Assembly: GCF_024756235.1 (NCBI RefSeq)
Contig: NZ_JANUGY010000002.1
Coordinates: 310,001 to 374,000 of the forward strand
DNA: 64,000 nucleotides
DNA from: Massilia kyonggiensis
Lineage (GTDB): Bacteria > Pseudomonadota > Gammaproteobacteria > Burkholderiales > Burkholderiaceae_D
Direction: 5' to 3'
Positions 9,885 through 18,882 of the stretch are shown piece by piece. Positions within the stretch are counted from its first letter, which is position 1, and the number at the start of each line of letters is the position of its first letter. The position numbers and the translations under genes are program-made. The notes beneath the pieces are model-generated. The model searched no databases. It was not told the DNA's origin and was given only the letters and a program-made list of their open reading frames with translations.

Positions 9885-11000
9885 ATGTTCAGCTACCGCC
9901 ACGCCTTCCACGCGGGTAATCACGCCGATGTCCTGAAGCACTTTATTCAGGTTCAGTTGCACAAATACATGAACCAGAAAGACACGGCCTACACGTATAT
10001 CGACACCCATGCCGGTGCCGGCGTGTACGCGCTCGACAGTGCGCAGGCGGTCAAGAGCGGCGAGTACGTCGACGGCATCGCGCGCCTGTGGGGCCGTGAC
10101 GACCTGCCGCCGGCGCTGGCCGATTACGTGGATCTCGTGCGGACGCTCAATCCCAGCGGCAAGCTGCGCTGGTATCCGGGCTCGCCGTGGGTGGCCGACG
10201 CCGAAGCGCGCATGGAGGATCGACTGCGCCTGTTCGAACTGCATCCGGCCGACATCAGGGTGCTGGCGGAGAACGTCCGCAAGCTCGAGGCGCATCACGC
10301 GGAGCAGGGCGCGCGTGCGCGCGGCCGCCGCATCCTCGTCGACCACGCCGACGGTTTCCACGGCCTGAAGGCGCTGCTGCCGCCACCGTCGCGCCGGGCG
10401 CTGGTGCTCATCGATCCGCCGTACGAGGTCAAGCTCGACTACAAGCACGTGCGCGACGCGCTCGAGGAAGCGCTCAAGCGGTTCCCGGCGGGCATGTATG
10501 CCGTCTGGTATCCGGTGCTGCAGCGCATGGAATCGCGCCAGTTCCCCGACCGCCTGAAGCGCCTGCCGGCCAAGGAGTGGCTGCACGTGACGTTGAGCGT
10601 GGCCGGACCGCGCGCCGACGGCAACGGCCTGCACAGCAGCGGCATGTTCATCCTGAATCCGCCGTACACGCTGGAAGCGACCTTGCGCGAGACGATGCCT
10701 TATCTCGTGCAGGTGCTGGGCCAGGATACCGGTGCGACGTTCCGTATCGAAAAGGGCACGCAGGTCACCGGTGCGGTGGCGGCCCATGGCGGTCCGCGCC
10801 AGCCGGTGGGCAATGCGCGCCGTGCGAGCCCGCTGTCCGGCGGTGGCAGCCTGCGCCTGCCGGGCCAGGCATTCGGCGACAGCCCGCGTACGCGCAAGGA
10901 AGGCGAGAGCGCCGACCAGCGTGCTCCACGCAGCCCGCGCACGGAGGCCAAACCGGCACCGCGCGCGCCGTTCAAGCGCAACGGATCGGGTCGTTCCTGA
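9885..11000 (+). CDS. rlmJ: 23S rRNA (adenine(2030)-N6)-methyltransferase RlmJ, with long basic tail
   Basis: RlmJ methylates A2030 of 23S rRNA using S-adenosylmethionine. The protein begins MFSYRHAFHAGNHADVLKH, the hallmark N-terminus, and has the SAM-site DTHAGAG, the catalytic motif DPPYE and the C-terminal core MFILNPPYTL. Start 9885 is chosen because the family always begins at MFSYRH; an upstream in-frame start at 9831 would add 18 unlikely residues. After the normal end of the fold at about residue 280, there is an extra tail of about 90 residues rich in Arg, Pro, Gly, Ser and Ala. Such tails are often disordered and may bind RNA, but that is inference. Confidence 0.94.
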   Translation: MFSYRHAFHAGNHADVLKHFIQVQLHKYMNQKDTAYTYIDTHAGAGVYALDSAQAVKSGEYVDGIARLWGRDDLPPALADYVDLVRTLNPSGKLRWYPGSPWVADAEARMEDRLRLFELHPADIRVLAENVRKLEAHHAEQGARARGRRILVDHADGFHGLKALLPPPSRRALVLIDPPYEVKLDYKHVRDALEEALKRFPAGMYAVWYPVLQRMESRQFPDRLKRLPAKEWLHVTLSVAGPRADGNGLHSSGMFILNPPYTLEATLRETMPYLVQVLGQDTGATFRIEKGTQVTGAVAAHGGPRQPVGNARRASPLSGGGSLRLPGQAFGDSPRTRKEGESADQRAPRSPRTEAKPAPRAPFKRNGSGRS

Positions 11001-11097
11001 CCCCTGGTGCATCAATCGTTTCTGGCGAGCACATCTATGTCTGAAACGATTTGATACGATGTCGAAATGTAAAGACTTCCCGTCTGTAGTATAGTCG

Positions 11098-11143
11098 GAC
11101 CGGTATTCCGGCCAGACCGGTTCCGGCACGCATGGTGCGTGCC
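11098..11143 (+). promoter_or_regulatory. Structured leader upstream of the EAL-HDOD gene
   Basis: Two hairpins stand side by side just before the start: two ACCGGT copies at about 11098 and 11116 that can pair, and a perfect GGCACGCA-TGG-TGCGTGCC hairpin at 11125-11143. A CAGGAG Shine-Dalgarno site follows at 11151. TATAGT near 11090 may be the -10 box. The structure could modulate translation; this is inference. Confidence 0.35.
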
Positions 11144-11163
11144 GTCGTTTCAGGAGTTTTTAC

Positions 11164-12438
11164 ATGCATGCGGTAGCAACGGCAGCCACGTCCACGCCGT
11201 CCGACGAATTCTTTCTGGCGCGCCAGCCCATCCTCGGACGCGACCAGAAACTGGTGGCGTTCGAGTTGCTGTTTCGCGCCGCGCCGGAGCATGAGGACGC
11301 GCAACTGACCGATTATGCCGCCGCCACCGCCGCCGTGATCTCCCATGCGTCACAGCTGGGGATGAAGCAGGTGGTGGGTGAGCAGGTTGCCTTCGTCAAT
11401 GTCGACGAGGTCGTGCTGATGAGTGATTTCGTCCGCTTCCTGCCTCCCGATAAGGTCATTCTGGAAATTCTGGAAACCGTCCGTCCCACACCGGCCTTGC
11501 TGGCCCGCGTGCGGGAATTGAAAGAGCTTGGCTTCAAGTTCGCACTCGACGATGTTATAGGCCATTCCGAGCAGGTAAGCAAGCTGATGAGCCTCGTGGA
11601 TATCATCAAGATCGACTTGCAGGGCGTCGGGCGCGATGAACTTGCCGAACTCGTCCGCGCCTTGCGGGGGCCGCACCAGAAGCTGCTGGCGGAAAAGGTC
11701 GAGACGATCGAGGAATTCGAGTTATGCCTGGAACTCGGCTTCGAATATTTCCAGGGCTATTACTTCGCGCGCCCCGCGATCCTGTCGGGCAAGAAGATCA
11801 CGCCGTCCGAACTTGTGCTGCTGCGCCTGCTGGACCTGATCCACTCGCACGCCGACAACGACGCGATCGAGGCCGCCGTCAAGCGCGACCCGCTGCTGAG
11901 CCTGAACCTGCTGCGTCTCGTGAACAGCCACCTGGCGGGCACCGGCGCGCCGCAGGTTGAATCGATTTCGCAGGCGCTCGTCCAGCTCGGCCGCAGCCAG
12001 TTGCAGCGCTGGGTGCAGATCCTGTTGTACAGCGGCCCGGAGGGACACGTCGAACTGAATTCGCCGCTGCTGCAGATGGCGACCACGCGCGGCCGCCTGC
12101 TCGAGCTGATGACGCTGACCCTGCGTCCGGGCGACGTGGCCGGCGCCAACACGGCCTTTACGGTCGGCATCATGTCGCTGATGGATGCGCTGTTCGACGT
12201 GCCGATGCGCGAGATCCTCGACAAGGTCGACCTCTCGCGCGACGTCCGCGCCGCGCTGCTGGAGCGCGACGGCGACTATGGCGCCATGCTGAGCGTGACG
12301 GAAGCGCTGGAGCATGCGGAGCCGGGCCGCAACCTGGCGGCTGCGCTGGACCGGCTCGGGCTGTCGGTGAAGCAGGTGCGCGATATCGAACTGGCCGCGT
12401 TCGGCTGGGTGCGCGAACTCGGCGCCGAAGTGCATTAA
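11164..12438 (+). CDS. EAL-like and HDOD domain signalling protein
   Basis: This 424-residue cytoplasmic protein has two parts. Residues about 15-215 resemble an EAL c-di-GMP phosphodiesterase domain (FLARQPILGRDQKLVAFELLFRA, FALDDVIG, IIKIDLQGV, LAEKVET, FQGYYFARP). The canonical EAL and DDFG metal-binding triplets are replaced by ELL and DDVI, so catalysis is doubtful. Residues about 215-400 are an HDOD domain (LVLLRLLDLI, VKRDPLLSLNLLRLVNS, SISQALVQLGRSQLQRWV). Proteins of this layout (YuxH/CdgJ-like) act in motility and c-di-GMP-linked signalling without always hydrolysing the ligand. It converges with the next gene, leaving three bases between stops. Confidence 0.88.
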   Translation: MHAVATAATSTPSDEFFLARQPILGRDQKLVAFELLFRAAPEHEDAQLTDYAAATAAVISHASQLGMKQVVGEQVAFVNVDEVVLMSDFVRFLPPDKVILEILETVRPTPALLARVRELKELGFKFALDDVIGHSEQVSKLMSLVDIIKIDLQGVGRDELAELVRALRGPHQKLLAEKVETIEEFELCLELGFEYFQGYYFARPAILSGKKITPSELVLLRLLDLIHSHADNDAIEAAVKRDPLLSLNLLRLVNSHLAGTGAPQVESISQALVQLGRSQLQRWVQILLYSGPEGHVELNSPLLQMATTRGRLLELMTLTLRPGDVAGANTAFTVGIMSLMDALFDVPMREILDKVDLSRDVRAALLERDGDYGAMLSVTEALEHAEPGRNLAAALDRLGLSVKQVRDIELAAFGWVRELGAEVH

Positions 12439-12441
12439 CGA

Positions 12442-13191
12442 TTACTGCGCGAGGAACAGGAAGACGGTCGGCTTCTTGTGGAAATCCGGCGCCTTGCCGG
12501 CGGCCAGTTGCGCCTTCCATTTCGCGGCCGTTTGCGTGCGCACGGTCTCCGTCGGGAGCGACAGATCGGTCGCCACGCAGACGAGCGTGCCCGGCTGGCA
12601 GGAAGCGACGAGGGCTTCCAGCATCGCGCCGTTGCGGTACGGCGTCTCGATCAGCAACTGCGTCTGTTTCTCGCTGCGCGAGCGTTGCTCCAGTTGCTGG
12701 ATGCGCTTGGTACGTTGGCCGGCGTCCGTCGGCAGATAGCCGTTGAATGCGAAGCTTTGGCCGTTCAGGCCGCTCGCCATGACGGCCAGCAGCAGCGACG
12801 ACGGTCCGACGAGCGGGCGCACGGGTACGCCGTGCTGGTGCGCCAGCCGGACGAGGTCGGCGCCCGGGTCCGCGACGGCCGGCACGCCCGCTTCCGACAC
12901 GAGACCCGCGTCGCGGCCCTCCAGCAACGGCGCGAGCAGCGCTGCCAGCGCCTGCGGCGGCGTGTTCACATTCAGTTCGGCAATTTGGATCTCTTGCAGC
13001 GGGCGCGCGAGCGGATGGTCGATGGCGACCAGTTTTAAAAAGGCGCGCGCCGTCTTGGCGTTCTCGGCCACGAAGTAGTCGAGCCTGCTGGCGATGTCCT
13101 GCACCTGTTCGGGCAGGATGTGGGACAGCGCGTGCGGTGCGGCCTCGGTCGGGCCGAGGGTGTTCGGAATCAGGTAGAGCGTACCGGGCAT
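12442..13191 (-). CDS. RsmI-like SAM-dependent methyltransferase (tetrapyrrole methylase fold)
   Basis: This 249-residue protein has the tetrapyrrole-methylase fold shared with RsmI, which 2'-O-methylates C1402 of 16S rRNA. Visible features are the start GTLYLIPNTLG, a central SEAGVPAVADPGADLV motif, and GPSSLLLAVMASGLNGQSF. It begins LYLIPN rather than LYVVATPIGN and lacks the longer RsmI C-terminus, so it is better seen as the paralogue that often sits beside maf in Burkholderiales than as RsmI itself. The start overlaps the 3' end of the yceF gene by 22 bases, so the two are co-transcribed. The substrate is unknown. Confidence 0.85.
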   Translation of the reverse strand: MPGTLYLIPNTLGPTEAAPHALSHILPEQVQDIASRLDYFVAENAKTARAFLKLVAIDHPLARPLQEIQIAELNVNTPPQALAALLAPLLEGRDAGLVSEAGVPAVADPGADLVRLAHQHGVPVRPLVGPSSLLLAVMASGLNGQSFAFNGYLPTDAGQRTKRIQQLEQRSRSEKQTQLLIETPYRNGAMLEALVASCQPGTLVCVATDLSLPTETVRTQTAAKWKAQLAAGKAPDFHKKPTVFLFLAQ

Positions 13192-13802
13192 GGTTGTTCT
13201 TGTTGGGGATTAAAAAATGGCATGCCGGCACGGCGCAGCATGCCCGTCAGGGCGATCAGGGGCAGGCCGGTGAGGGCGGTTGGGTCGCTGCTCTCGATGC
13301 GTTCCAGCAGGGCGATGCCGAGCCCTTCGTTCTTGGCGCTGCCGGCACAGTCATAGGGCTGCTCGATGCGCAGGTAGGCGTCCAGCTCGGCGTCCGGCAC
13401 GTCGCGGAACGTCACGAACACCTGCACATTCTCGACCTGCGCCGTGCCCGTGCGCCCGTCCCACAGGCACAGGGCCGTATGGAACACGACGCGGCGGCCG
13501 CGCATCATCTGCAGCTGGGCGAGGGCGCGGGCGTGGTCGCCCGGCTTGCCGATCTGGATGCCGTCCAGCGTGGCGACCTGGTCCGAGCCGATCACGAGCG
13601 CGCCCGGGTTCTCACGGGCGACGGCCGCAGCCTTTTCGCGCGCCAGCCGCAGCGCCGTCGCGTCCGGCGTCTCTCCCGGATGCGGCGTCTCGTCGATGTC
13701 GGGAGCAATCGCTTCGAACGGCAGGTGCAGGCGGCCCAGCAGTTCGCGCCGGTACGCGGAACTGGAGGCCAGGATGAGGCGCGGAAGGGTGGAGCTGGGC
13801 AT
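13170..13802 (-). CDS. yceF: Maf-family nucleotide pyrophosphatase, YceF type
   Basis: This 210-residue protein hydrolyses non-canonical nucleotides; the E. coli YceF subtype prefers 7-methyl-GTP. The N-terminus LILASSSAYRRELL is the Maf signature, and the YceF-type markers GSDQVATLDG, GKPGDHARAL, YDCAGSAKNEGLG and GLPLIALTGMLRRAG are all present, which separates it from dTTP-specific Maf. Start 13802 gives the standard MPSSTLPRLILAS N-terminus. Much longer open sequence upstream in the same frame runs into the divergent yceD gene and is not coding. It shares an operon with the RsmI-like gene, overlapping by 22 bases. Confidence 0.93.
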   Translation of the reverse strand: MPSSTLPRLILASSSAYRRELLGRLHLPFEAIAPDIDETPHPGETPDATALRLAREKAAAVARENPGALVIGSDQVATLDGIQIGKPGDHARALAQLQMMRGRRVVFHTALCLWDGRTGTAQVENVQVFVTFRDVPDAELDAYLRIEQPYDCAGSAKNEGLGIALLERIESSDPTALTGLPLIALTGMLRRAGMPFFNPQQEQPCPVRST

Positions 13803-13849
13803 CGATTTTCGTAAATAAAACAGGAAGATAGCGCTTTGCGAGGAAGTCT

Positions 13850-13879
13850 TTGACTGCGCGGGCAGAAGCCTGCTATTAT
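13850..13879 (+). promoter_or_regulatory. Sigma-70 promoter of yceD-rpmF
   Basis: TTGACT at 13850-13855 and TATTAT at 13874-13879 are separated by 18 bases and lie 29 bases before the yceD start. Both boxes are one or two mismatches from consensus. Confidence 0.75.
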
Positions 13880-13907
13880 CGCAGGTTTTCCGGGGATGTT
13901 TTTCCAA

Positions 13908-14405
13908 ATGAGCGCTTTTGTCATCGACGCCTTTGAATTTTGTCGGAACAACGGCCATCGTGAAGGCGTCACGCCGGTGGCGGAAATGACTCGCCTGGCG
14001 GCCGATTGCGCCGACAAGTCCGGCGAGATCGCCTGGTCCATCGACGGTGGCCAGACCCGGCAGGGGTATCCGATGCTGACGTTGTCCGTCTCCGGTACCG
14101 TGCAACTGGTCTGCCAGCGCTGCCTGACCCCGTTCGGCTACGAAATCGATTCGTCGACCGTGCTGGTGCTGGGCAAGGACGACGAGGAAGCGGACGAGAT
14201 CGAGGAAATCCTCGACGATGAAAGTATCGACGTGATCGTCGGCAGCCACACCTGCGACATCCGCGATCTGCTGGAAGATGAAGCCCTGCTGGCCCTGCCG
14301 CAGGCACCGAAACACGAGGTGTGCCCCGATACCAAGCTGCTGGACGCGATCAAGTCCGAGAAGGTATCGCCGTTCGCGGCACTGAAGAACCTCAAATCTG
14401 AATAA
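13908..14405 (+). CDS. yceD: YceD/DUF177 family protein (23S rRNA accumulation)
   Basis: This 165-residue protein matches YceD, which in proteobacteria and plants is needed for normal 23S rRNA levels. It begins MSAFVIDAFEFCR, has the CxxC motif VCQRCLTPF near residue 68, an acidic stretch (DDEEADEIEEIL), the second cysteine pair region SHTCDIRDLLEDEALLALP and the terminal SPFAALKNL. The four cysteines may bind a metal. Start 13908 is preferred to 13896 because GGGG then sits at a sensible distance and the N-terminus fits the family. It is followed 210 bases later by rpmF, the standard pairing. Confidence 0.92.
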   Translation: MSAFVIDAFEFCRNNGHREGVTPVAEMTRLAADCADKSGEIAWSIDGGQTRQGYPMLTLSVSGTVQLVCQRCLTPFGYEIDSSTVLVLGKDDEEADEIEEILDDESIDVIVGSHTCDIRDLLEDEALLALPQAPKHEVCPDTKLLDAIKSEKVSPFAALKNLKSE

Positions 14406-14615
14406 AAGAATTGCCGTGGGTGCCGCCTCCGGGTAGCATTCGCAGCGTCAAAACGTGTCAAACGCGTGCAGCTCGAGTATTGAGTCATCGTTGTAAGGCA
14501 GCGTTAAACATGTCGGCAATGGCAGTCCCAACGTTATTGCCGCTGGGATACTCGATGCGCATGTACTTGCAAGTCGAATGTGTTAGAATTTTAGAACTTA
14601 AGTTTAGGAGTCATC

Positions 14616-14798
14616 ATGGCAGTTCAACAGAATAAGAAGTCCCCGTCGAAGCGCGGCATGCACCGTTCGCACGATTTCCTGACCGCCCCGAACCTGGCAG
14701 TCGAGCCGACCACCGGCGAAACGCACCTGCGTCACCACATCAGCCCGAACGGTTTCTACCGTGGCCGTAAAGTGCTCAAGACCAAGAACGACGAGTAA
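14616..14798 (+). CDS. rpmF: 50S ribosomal protein L32
   Basis: This is the 60-residue L32 protein. It begins [20 protein letters not shown], exactly the expected N-terminus, and continues with the conserved [18 protein letters not shown]. The zinc-binding cysteines of some L32 forms are absent, as is usual in this group. A TAGGAG Shine-Dalgarno sequence precedes the start. It lies in the standard yceD-rpmF-plsX order and is followed by an intrinsic terminator at 14825-14870. The 210-base gap before it holds no other gene that I can see. Confidence 0.98.
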   Translation: MAVQQNKKSPSKRGMHRSHDFLTAPNLAVEPTTGETHLRHHISPNGFYRGRKVLKTKNDE

Positions 14799-14824
14799 TC
14801 GACGCCTTGCTGTTTTGTTCCATG

Positions 14825-14870
14825 AAAGCGGTGCAACGTATGTCGAATGCGTGGCGCCGCTTTTTCTTTT
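14825..14870 (+). terminator. Intrinsic terminator after rpmF
   Basis: AAAGCGGTGC at 14825-14834 pairs with GCGCCGCTTT at 14854-14863 (one T-G pair), closing a 19-base loop, followed by TTTTTCTTTT. It separates rpmF from plsX at least partly. Confidence 0.8.
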
Positions 14871-14974
14871 GCGGTAACTCCGTCATTTACCATCCCGCTG
14901 ACTCGGTACGCAGTGTATCCCGCCGAGACCACGCCGCCGCCGGCCGACCTTGAGCCCGCGGTTCATCCCGACAA

Positions 14975-16015
14975 ATGACAATCAAAATTTCCATCGACTG
15001 CATGGGCGGCGACCACGGCCCCGCCGTGACCATCCCGGCAGCCCTCGCATTCCTCAAGCGCGAACCCGACGCCGAGCTGATCCTCGTCGGCCAGGAAGAG
15101 CTGGTCCGCGCTGAACTCAAGAAACAACATGCGGGCGAGAATCCGCGCCTGACCGTCCGCCATGCCGCCGAAGTGGTCGCGATGGACGACCCCATCGAAG
15201 TCGCCCTGCGCCGCAAGAAGGATTCGTCGATGCGCGTGGCGATCGAGCTCGTCAAGGACGGCAGCGCCGACGTTTGCGTCTCCGCCGGCAATACGGGCGC
15301 GCTGATGGCCATCTCGCGCTATGTCCTGAAAACCATGGCCGACGTCGACCGTCCGGCCATTTGCTCGATCCTGCCGAACTCGAAGGGCGGTCCGACGTAC
15401 ATGCTCGACCTGGGCGCCAACGTCGACTGCGAACCCCATCACCTGCACCAGTTCGCCATCATGGGCGCCGTGCTGTTCGAGGCGATGGAACACCGCCGTC
15501 CGAGCATCGGCCTGCTGAATGTCGGTACGGAAGAGATCAAGGGCAATGAAGTGGTCAAGGCCACCGCGCCCCTGCTGCGGGCCGACCACGAACGCGGCGT
15601 GCTGAATTTCTACGGCAACGTCGAAGGCAACGACATCTTCAAGGGCACGGTCGACGTCGTCGTGTGCGACGGGTTCGTCGGCAACGTGACGCTGAAGGCG
15701 ATCGAAGGCCTGTCGCGCTTCGTCAAGTCCGTCTTCCTCGAAACGACCATGTCGAAGATCGGTGCCCTGTTCGCGCGCAAATCGCTCAAGAAGCTGAACC
15801 CCGAAAGTTATAACGGCGCCGGCCTGCTGGGTCTGAAAGGCCTGGTCTTCAAGAGCCATGGCGGCGCCAATGCCTACGCCTACGAGTGGGCACTTCGACG
15901 CGCTTTTGACGCGGCGAAATATAATGTGCAAGCGCAACTCTCGACCTTGATCGCCGAAATGTTGCCGCAAGCTCCCAATCCGGAAGCGCCAGGCTCAACT
16001 ATTCAGCAGGGTTAG
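14975..16015 (+). CDS. plsX: Phosphate acyltransferase PlsX
   Basis: This 346-residue enzyme makes acyl-phosphate from acyl-ACP, the first step of phospholipid synthesis with PlsY. It begins [12 protein letters not shown], the PlsX hallmark, and contains [41 protein letters not shown] and VCDGFVGNV. Length is normal. It is the first gene of the fatty-acid operon; fabH follows after two bases. No promoter is obvious in the 104-base gap after the rpmF terminator, so some read-through is likely. Confidence 0.97.
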   Translation: MTIKISIDCMGGDHGPAVTIPAALAFLKREPDAELILVGQEELVRAELKKQHAGENPRLTVRHAAEVVAMDDPIEVALRRKKDSSMRVAIELVKDGSADVCVSAGNTGALMAISRYVLKTMADVDRPAICSILPNSKGGPTYMLDLGANVDCEPHHLHQFAIMGAVLFEAMEHRRPSIGLLNVGTEEIKGNEVVKATAPLLRADHERGVLNFYGNVEGNDIFKGTVDVVVCDGFVGNVTLKAIEGLSRFVKSVFLETTMSKIGALFARKSLKKLNPESYNGAGLLGLKGLVFKSHGGANAYAYEWALRRAFDAAKYNVQAQLSTLIAEMLPQAPNPEAPGSTIQQG

Positions 16016-16017
16016 CA

Positions 16018-16998
16018 ATGACTTACAGCAAAATTATAGGCACCGGCAGCTACCTGCCCGCACAGCGCGTCACGAACGACGACCTCACGGCCCAGCTCGC
16101 CGCCAAAGGGATCGAAACCTCGGACGAGTGGATCGTGACTCGCAGCGGCATTTCCGCCCGCCACTACGCCGCGCCGGAGGAAAACGCGTCGGACCTGGCC
16201 GTTCAGGCGGCACGCAAGGCGCTCGAAGCGTCCGGCCTCGAAGCCGAGCAGATCGACCTGATCATCGTCGCCACGTCGACGCCCGATTATTTCGGCAGCT
16301 TCCCGAGCACGGCCTGCATCGTCCAGAACAAGCTGGGCATGCGCAACAACAGCGCCGCGTTCGACATGGGCGCCGTGTGCTCGGGCTTCGTCTACGCGAT
16401 GGCGACGGCCGATGCGTTCATCAAGGCCGGCAATGCGAAGAACGTGCTGGTGATCGGCACGGAAGTGTTCTCGCGCATCCTCGACTTCGATGACCGCAGC
16501 ACCTGCGTGCTGTTCGGCGACGGCGCCGGCGCCGTCGTGCTGACCGCCTCCGAGGAGCCGGGTGTGCTGGCAGTCAAGCTGCACGCCGACGGCAGCCACG
16601 GCGACATCCTGTGCGGCCCCGCGAACCCGTCGAACCTGGCCTCGAGCCAGAAATTCCTGTACATGGATGGCCCGGCCGTCTTCAAGCTGGCCGTCTCCGT
16701 GCTGGAGAAGGTCGCCAACGAAGCGCTGGCGCATGCGCAGATGCAGGCCGGCGACATCGACTGGCTGATCCCGCACCAGGCCAACCTGCGCATCATGACG
16801 GGCACCGCGAAAAAGCTGGGCATGTCGACCGAGAAGATGGTCGTCACCGTCAACGAACACGGCAACACGTCGGCCGCGTCGATTCCGCTGGCGCTCGACG
16901 CCGCGGTGCGCGACGGCCGCATCAAGCCCGGCCACAACGTCATGATGGAAGGCGTGGGCGGCGGCTTTACCTGGGGTGCCGTGCTGGCGCGCATGTAA
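16018..16998 (+). CDS. fabH: Beta-ketoacyl-ACP synthase III FabH
   Basis: FabH condenses acetyl-CoA with malonyl-ACP to start fatty-acid synthesis. The 326-residue protein has the catalytic triad in standard context: Cys121 in GAVCSGF, His in PHQANLRI and Asn in [10 protein letters not shown]. The N-terminal segment [19 protein letters not shown] is typical, as is the terminal [12 protein letters not shown]. It is placed two bases after plsX and 30 before fabD, clearly within the same operon. Confidence 0.97.
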   Translation: MTYSKIIGTGSYLPAQRVTNDDLTAQLAAKGIETSDEWIVTRSGISARHYAAPEENASDLAVQAARKALEASGLEAEQIDLIIVATSTPDYFGSFPSTACIVQNKLGMRNNSAAFDMGAVCSGFVYAMATADAFIKAGNAKNVLVIGTEVFSRILDFDDRSTCVLFGDGAGAVVLTASEEPGVLAVKLHADGSHGDILCGPANPSNLASSQKFLYMDGPAVFKLAVSVLEKVANEALAHAQMQAGDIDWLIPHQANLRIMTGTAKKLGMSTEKMVVTVNEHGNTSAASIPLALDAAVRDGRIKPGHNVMMEGVGGGFTWGAVLARM

Positions 16999-17028
16999 TA
17001 ACAAGACAAAACACGCTAAGAGGAATCG

Positions 17029-17964
17029 ATGAGCAAATTCGCATTTCTGTTTACCGGCCAGGGCGCGCAAGCCGTTGGCATGCTGAACGGCTTCGCCGAT
17101 AATCCGGTCGTCGCACAGACCGTCGCCGAGGCGTCCGAAGCGCTGGGCCAGGACCTCGGCAAGCTGATCGCCGAAGGCCCGAAGGAAGACCTCGACCTGA
17201 CCACGAACACGCAGCCCGTGATGCTGACGGCGGCCGTCGCCGTCTACCGCGCGTGGATCGCCGCGGGCGGTCCCAAGCCGGCCGTCGTCGCCGGCCACAG
17301 CCTCGGCGAATACTCGGCGCTCGTCGCCGCCGGCGTCATCGACTTCAAGGATGCCGTGCCGCTCGTGCGCTTCCGTGCGCAATCGATGCAGGACGCGGTG
17401 CCGGTCGGGCAGGGCGGCATGGCCGTCATCCTCGGCCTGCAGGCCGACGACGTTCGCGCCGTGTGCGCGGAAGCTGCCCAGGGTGAAGTGGTCGAAGCGG
17501 TTAACTTCAACGAACCGACGCAGATCGTGATCGCGGGCCACACGGCCGCCGTCGAGCGCGCCTGCGACATCGCCAAGGCCAAGGGCGCCAAGCGCGCCAT
17601 GAAGCTGGCCGTGTCGGCGCCGTTCCACTCGTCGCTGCTGAAGCCGGCGTCGGACCGCCTGCGCGACTACATGGCGAACCTGCAGTTTGCCGCGCCGCAG
17701 ATCGACTTGATCAACAACGTCGACGTGGCTATCCTGAACGATCCCGCCGCGATCAAGGACGCGCTGGTGCGCCAGGCGGCCGGTCCCGTGCGCTGGGTCG
17801 AGACCATGCAGAAGATGGCCGCGGACGGCGTGACGCAAGTCATCGAATGCGCGCCGAGCAAGACCCTGATCGGCATGGCCAAGCGGATCGATCCGGTGCT
17901 GGTGGGCGAAGCCCTCGTCGACCAGGCAGCGCTGGAACGCGTGCTCGCCGCCGTCAAGGGCTGA
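17029..17964 (+). CDS. fabD: Malonyl-CoA:ACP transacylase FabD
   Basis: FabD moves malonyl groups from CoA to acyl carrier protein. The 311-residue protein starts KFAFLFTGQGAQAVGML, holds the nucleophile in GHSLGEYSAL, the arginine in PLVRFRAQSMQ, the histidine in SAPFHSSLL, and ends with the usual ECAPSKTLIGMAKRI segment. AGAGGAATC precedes the start. fabG follows after a gap of 38 bases with its own Shine-Dalgarno sequence. Confidence 0.97.
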   Translation: MSKFAFLFTGQGAQAVGMLNGFADNPVVAQTVAEASEALGQDLGKLIAEGPKEDLDLTTNTQPVMLTAAVAVYRAWIAAGGPKPAVVAGHSLGEYSALVAAGVIDFKDAVPLVRFRAQSMQDAVPVGQGGMAVILGLQADDVRAVCAEAAQGEVVEAVNFNEPTQIVIAGHTAAVERACDIAKAKGAKRAMKLAVSAPFHSSLLKPASDRLRDYMANLQFAAPQIDLINNVDVAILNDPAAIKDALVRQAAGPVRWVETMQKMAADGVTQVIECAPSKTLIGMAKRIDPVLVGEALVDQAALERVLAAVKG

Positions 17965-18002
17965 GCCCCGCACATCCCCCCGTTAGAGAAGAAGAGGACT
18001 CA

Positions 18003-18740
18003 ATGAACCTGCAAAACCAAGTCGCCCTCGTCACCGGTGCCTCGCGCGGCATCGGCAAGGCCATCGCACTCGAACTGGCACGCCAGGGCGCCACGGTGGT
18101 CGGCACCGCCACCACCGAAGCGGGTGCCGAAGCCATCGGCGCCTTCCTTGCCGAGTTCGGCGGCAAGGGCGTCGTGCTGAACGTCACCGACGCCGCCCAG
18201 TGCGCGGCCGTCATCGACGACGTGACCAAGAACGTCGGCACGATCGGCATCCTCGTCAACAATGCCGGCATCACCCAGGACCAGCTGGCGATGCGCATGA
18301 AGGACGAGGAGTGGGATAACGTGATCGCCACCAACCTGACGGCCGTCGGCCGCCTGTCGCGCGCCGTGCTGCGCGGGATGATGAAGGCGAAGCAGGGGCG
18401 TATCATCAACATCACGTCCGTCGTGGGCGCGGCCGGCAATCCGGGCCAGATGAATTACGCGGCGGCGAAGGCCGGCGTGGCCGGCATGACGCGCGCGCTG
18501 GCGCGCGAGATCGGCAGCCGCAACATCACCGTCAACTGCGTGGCGCCGGGCTTCATCGACACCGACATGACCAAGGCACTGGGCGAAGGCCAGCACGAGG
18601 CGCTGCTGACGCAGATCCCGCTGGGCCGCCTGGGCAAGCCGGAAGACATCGCGTACGCGGTCGCCTTCCTGGCCGGTCCGCAGGCCGCCTACATCACGGG
18701 CACGGAGCTGCACGTGAACGGCGGCATGTACATGAACTGA
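18003..18740 (+). CDS. fabG: 3-oxoacyl-ACP reductase FabG
   Basis: FabG reduces 3-ketoacyl-ACP with NADPH. The 245-residue short-chain dehydrogenase has the cofactor motif TGASRGIG near residue 12, NNAG at about 85, and the catalytic Ser-Tyr-Lys in NITSVVGAAG and MNYAAAKAG. The C-terminus ITGTELHVNGGMYMN is the family form. Start 18003 follows GAAGAAGAGGACT. An upstream in-frame extension into fabD is not coding. About 140 bases, containing a hairpin and a possible promoter, separate it from acpP. Confidence 0.97.
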   Translation: MNLQNQVALVTGASRGIGKAIALELARQGATVVGTATTEAGAEAIGAFLAEFGGKGVVLNVTDAAQCAAVIDDVTKNVGTIGILVNNAGITQDQLAMRMKDEEWDNVIATNLTAVGRLSRAVLRGMMKAKQGRIINITSVVGAAGNPGQMNYAAAKAGVAGMTRALAREIGSRNITVNCVAPGFIDTDMTKALGEGQHEALLTQIPLGRLGKPEDIAYAVAFLAGPQAAYITGTELHVNGGMYMN

Positions 18741-18789
18741 TCGATACGTTTTTAAAAGAGATCTCGGCAGTTCGCAGTAGTTTCAGCCG

Positions 18790-18811
18790 TTTTAGCGTCA
18801 GACGCTGAAAA
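18790..18811 (+). promoter_or_regulatory. Hairpin between fabG and acpP
   Basis: TTTTAGCGT-CAG-ACGCTGAAAA forms a hairpin with one bulge and is followed by TAGTTTTTC. It could weaken read-through from fabG. Downstream, TGATAAAAT near 18833-18841 could be the -10 box of a separate acpP promoter, which would suit the high expression needed for acyl carrier protein. Confidence 0.35.
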
Positions 18812-18882
18812 TAGTTTTTCAACGCGCAAACCCTGATAAAATGCGCGCACTTTCCGCAACACATACCTAATGGAGCCATAAC

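Noticed and set aside
14406-14615. Possible small gene between yceD and rpmF
   Set aside because: Only a short frame with an unlikely composition is open here; the region is best seen as leader and promoter for rpmF.
16012-17973. Long minus-strand frame opposite fabH and fabD
   Set aside because: It spans two certain genes on the other strand and shows typical GC-bias composition, with no recognisable motif.
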